Source: Actinomycetes bacterium
GTDB lineage: Bacteria > Actinomycetota > Aquicultoria > CAJVYJ01 > JAUVQD01
NCBI GenBank assembly: GCA_030605305.1
Contig: JAUWIO010000025.1
Coordinates: 1-7,479, forward strand
Direction: 5' to 3'
DNA: 7,479 nt
How positions within the stretch are numbered: position 1 is the stretch's first letter; each line of letters opens with the position of its first letter. The notes under the pieces were generated by a model that had not been told where the DNA came from, made no database searches, and saw only the letters and a program-made list of their open reading frames with translations. The translations under genes and the position numbers were made by a program. Below, one piece after another: positions 5,678 through 7,479 of this stretch.

Positions 5678-6543
5678 CCGACCGGAGTGCCATTGGTTTG
5701 AGCGTAAGCATGGAACTTGGCCATCAGGTCGGTCGTGATCGGCCCGGGCTCGCCATTACCGATATGCCGTTCATCGACGATGGTGATCGGCGCTATCTCG
5801 GCCGCCGTGCCAGTCAAGAAGGCCTCATCGGCGACATAGACGTCATGGAGCGTGATGATCCGCTCCTCGACCGGATAGCCGGCTTCCCGAGCCAGGTCCA
5901 TGACAGTGTCGCGGGTCACGCCCTTAAGGGCGCCCATGCTCGTCGGCGGCGTCACCACCGTGCCCGCATCGACCAAAAAGAAGTTGTCCACAATACATTC
6001 AGTAACGTAGCCGTCGGCGTTGAGCATCAGACCTTCTTGCGCATCGGTCCGATTGACCTCTAGTGTCGCCAGCACGTTGTTTAAATAGTTTAGCGACTTG
6101 ACCCTCGGGTTCAGGGCCTCCAGCAGATTGCGACGCGTCGAGACCGTGACGATCTTCATCCCGTGCCGATAAACTTCTTCGGGATAGATACTGATGGTCG
6201 AGGCGATAATAAAGATCGAGGGCTTGGGGCACTTGATAGGGTTAAGCCCGAGATCGCCCTTGCCTCGCGTCACTACCAACCGCATGTAGCCGTCGGCCAG
6301 ACCGCTGCGACGGGCAGTCTCCACTATGGCCGCCTTCAATTCGTCATGATCGAGCGGCACAGCCAGCATGATGGCCTTGGCTCCGCCGTAAAGGCGATCC
6401 AAATGCTCATCGAGCTTGAAGATGGCGCCGTTGTATATGCGGATACCCTCGAAAATACCGTCCCCGTAGAGAAGACCGTGATCGAATATAGATATCTTGG
6501 CATCGTCCTCACTGACGAACTGGCCGTCGAGGTAAATCTCCAT
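5674..6543 (-). CDS. ilvE: branched-chain amino acid aminotransferase
   Basis: This PLP-dependent class IV aminotransferase interconverts Ile, Leu and Val with their 2-oxo acids, using glutamate/2-oxoglutarate, in the cytosol. The 289-residue protein has the family's length. Seen are the opening FDHGLLYGDGIFEGIR (20-35), R50 in HLDRL, the PLP lysine K149 in RVKSLNYLNN, E182 in GYVTECIVDNFFLV, the phosphate-binding GVTRDTV region, and the late TGTAAEIAPI motif (T243-A246 area). The VTEC motif and lack of D-amino-acid transaminase hallmarks favour IlvE, although fold-type IV enzymes (aminodeoxychorismate lyase, D-amino-acid transaminase) are close relatives. The ATG at 6543 follows the upstream gene by 13 nt with only a weak AGGT-like site. 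It overlaps cimA by 4 bp, joining the first and last steps of isoleucine synthesis. Confidence 0.93.
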   Translation of the reverse strand: MEIYLDGQFVSEDDAKISIFDHGLLYGDGIFEGIRIYNGAIFKLDEHLDRLYGGAKAIMLAVPLDHDELKAAIVETARRSGLADGYMRLVVTRGKGDLGLNPIKCPKPSIFIIASTISIYPEEVYRHGMKIVTVSTRRNLLEALNPRVKSLNYLNNVLATLEVNRTDAQEGLMLNADGYVTECIVDNFFLVDAGTVVTPPTSMGALKGVTRDTVMDLAREAGYPVEERIITLHDVYVADEAFLTGTAAEIAPITIVDERHIGNGEPGPITTDLMAKFHAYAQTNGTPVG

Positions 6544-6556
6544 TGTGATATTCTAC

Positions 6557-7479
6557 CTAGCGCTCTGCCGTCTTGTAAACCCATAGCCGCCCATCCTTCA
6601 GCTCATCCGAGACCTCTCCAAGGCTCCGGGTGTGCGCGGGTTCGCAAAGAACGTAACGCGAGTCTTCGTATTGGATGGAAAATCCATCCGCCCCATCGAC
6701 CAAAACTCCGACACCGGTCCAAGCGCCCCGCTCGACGATGATGGTGCCGTACCCCAGTTCCCGGAGTAAGACAACGAGTAAAACGGACTTGCAATCGGCG
6801 TTGCCGACGTGTTCAAAGAGAGTCTCCAGGGGCCACCGCGTGTAGCGGCGCCCTTTGGCTAAAGGATCCGCCGCTGTCGGGATGGCCTGGACAAAAGCCA
6901 ACACCGATTCGACTTCCAGGCCAGGCTCCAAGCCGGCTGCCTCCGCCGTCTCCCGCAGACCGGCCGCTACCCGGCGGACCTCTTCAGGCGCACCGTCCTG
7001 CACCAGGTGGCCGTAGACACGCCGGCCGAACTCTCCTTGATTGGCCGGATTAGCTCGGACGGATTCCTCATATCGCCCGCGTTCGAAGGCCGATTCGAGC
7101 CGCAGCTCCAAAACGTCTCCCGCCGGGTCCGGCGAGCGCCAATGATAGAGGTGAACGGTGCGCCCCGCTCCCTCGCCCGTCCACAGGTCCAACCTGTGAC
7201 GCCCCGGCCCGGGGTCATCCTCGCCCGCGACCCGGCGCACGGTCAGCGGTTTCTGGGCCACAGATACAAAAGCCACCATGACGGCCAGTCCGAGCGGCAG
7301 CAAGGTGGGCTCGACAGCCAAGAACAACAGCGAGGCCAGTAGGGCAAACCGCCAGGCGAAAGTATCTATTCCCGCGATCCCAGTCCGTCGCGTCAGCCGC
7401 TCGCGAAGCGCGGCCAGCCCGGGCCAGACAATAGTCTCGAAACGCTTGAGCGATAACGCCGCCAGGGCCATCAAAGAAT
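6557..7479 (-). CDS. membrane-anchored transglutaminase-like protein, 5' end possibly outside the window
   Basis: The frame is open to the window edge. Candidate starts are TTG 7474 and ATG 7471, but no ribosome-binding site is visible and the true start may lie further right. Numbered from 7474, it has 305 residues. Residues 40-73 are hydrophobic and probably form one or two membrane segments, leaving the rest as a soluble domain. Residues 185-290 resemble a transglutaminase-like cysteine peptidase fold: FVQAIPTAADP, RYTRWPLETLFEHVGNADCKSVLLVVLLRELGY with C228 as the expected nucleophile, and RYVLCEPAHTRSLGEV near E278. In relatives I recall, a GHMAVGV motif supplies the catalytic histidine; here it reads GAWTGVGV (250-257), so the histidine seems absent. 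Function is unknown. The gene ends 13 nt before ilvE and is presumably co-transcribed, but no metabolic link is apparent. Confidence 0.8.
   Translation of the reverse strand, partial: SLMALAALSLKRFETIVWPGLAALRERLTRRTGIAGIDTFAWRFALLASLLFLAVEPTLLPLGLAVMVAFVSVAQKPLTVRRVAGEDDPGPGRHRLDLWTGEGAGRTVHLYHWRSPDPAGDVLELRLESAFERGRYEESVRANPANQGEFGRRVYGHLVQDGAPEEVRRVAAGLRETAEAAGLEPGLEVESVLAFVQAIPTAADPLAKGRRYTRWPLETLFEHVGNADCKSVLLVVLLRELGYGTIIVERGAWTGVGVLVDGADGFSIQYEDSRYVLCEPAHTRSLGEVSDELKDGRLWVYKTAER

Noticed and set aside
6163..6741. 192-codon open frame on the plus strand
   Set aside because: It is antisense to ilvE and the transglutaminase-like gene, with no start signal and no domain.
6770..6800. Frameshift explaining the shortened DCKS loop and missing His in the transglutaminase-like gene
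   Set aside because: The reading frame gives family-like sequence on both sides (WPLETLF before; LLVVLLRELGY and later RYVLCEP after). No other frame restores the missing motif, so in-frame change is more likely than a frameshift.
1..7479. CRISPR array, insertion sequence, toxin-antitoxin or defence system
   Set aside because: No spaced direct repeats, transposase motifs, terminal repeats or nuclease/toxin-like genes were seen on either strand.

Overview
The window looks like ordinary chromosome from a moderately GC-rich bacterium. It has strong Shine-Dalgarno sites, sigma-70-type -10 boxes and tRNAs without an encoded CCA. The Lgt protein has a long basic C-terminal tail of the kind common in Actinomycetota. 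Together with the orphan NarL-type regulator, this would fit an anaerobic actinobacterial or related lineage. That placement is an inference with low confidence, because no rRNA or phylogenetic marker was compared.

Left end (1-242): two tRNA genes lie on the minus strand. One is a complete tRNA-Pro(UGG), and the other is the first 16 nt of a tRNA cut by the window edge, probably tRNA-Gly. Divergent from them is a plus-strand gene for a 147-residue protein with two cysteine pairs and no recognised function (243-686). Its last 17 bases overlap the end of the converging methyltransferase gene.

Middle (670-2500): lgt (prolipoprotein diacylglyceryl transferase) starts from its own extended -10 promoter. 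It is followed, with translational coupling, by a class I SAM-dependent methyltransferase carrying an unusual Trm112-like cysteine-rich N-terminus. The spacer 2451-2692 holds the lgt promoter, a probable terminator for the right-hand operon, and further inverted repeats.

Right part (2693-7479): five minus-strand genes form a tight operon. In transcription order they are a membrane-anchored transglutaminase-like protein (possibly cut at its 5' end), branched-chain aminotransferase (ilvE), (R)-citramalate synthase (cimA), a fumarylacetoacetate-hydrolase-family protein, and an orphan NarL/FixJ response regulator. CimA and IlvE supply the first and last steps of the threonine-independent isoleucine pathway (pyruvate + acetyl-CoA to citramalate, then to 2-oxobutyrate and isoleucine). 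The odd members are the first gene, whose transglutaminase fold seems to lack the catalytic histidine, and the terminal regulator, which has no kinase in view. No mobile element, CRISPR array or clearly new system is visible. The most interesting points are the odd operon partners and the modified zinc or catalytic motifs.
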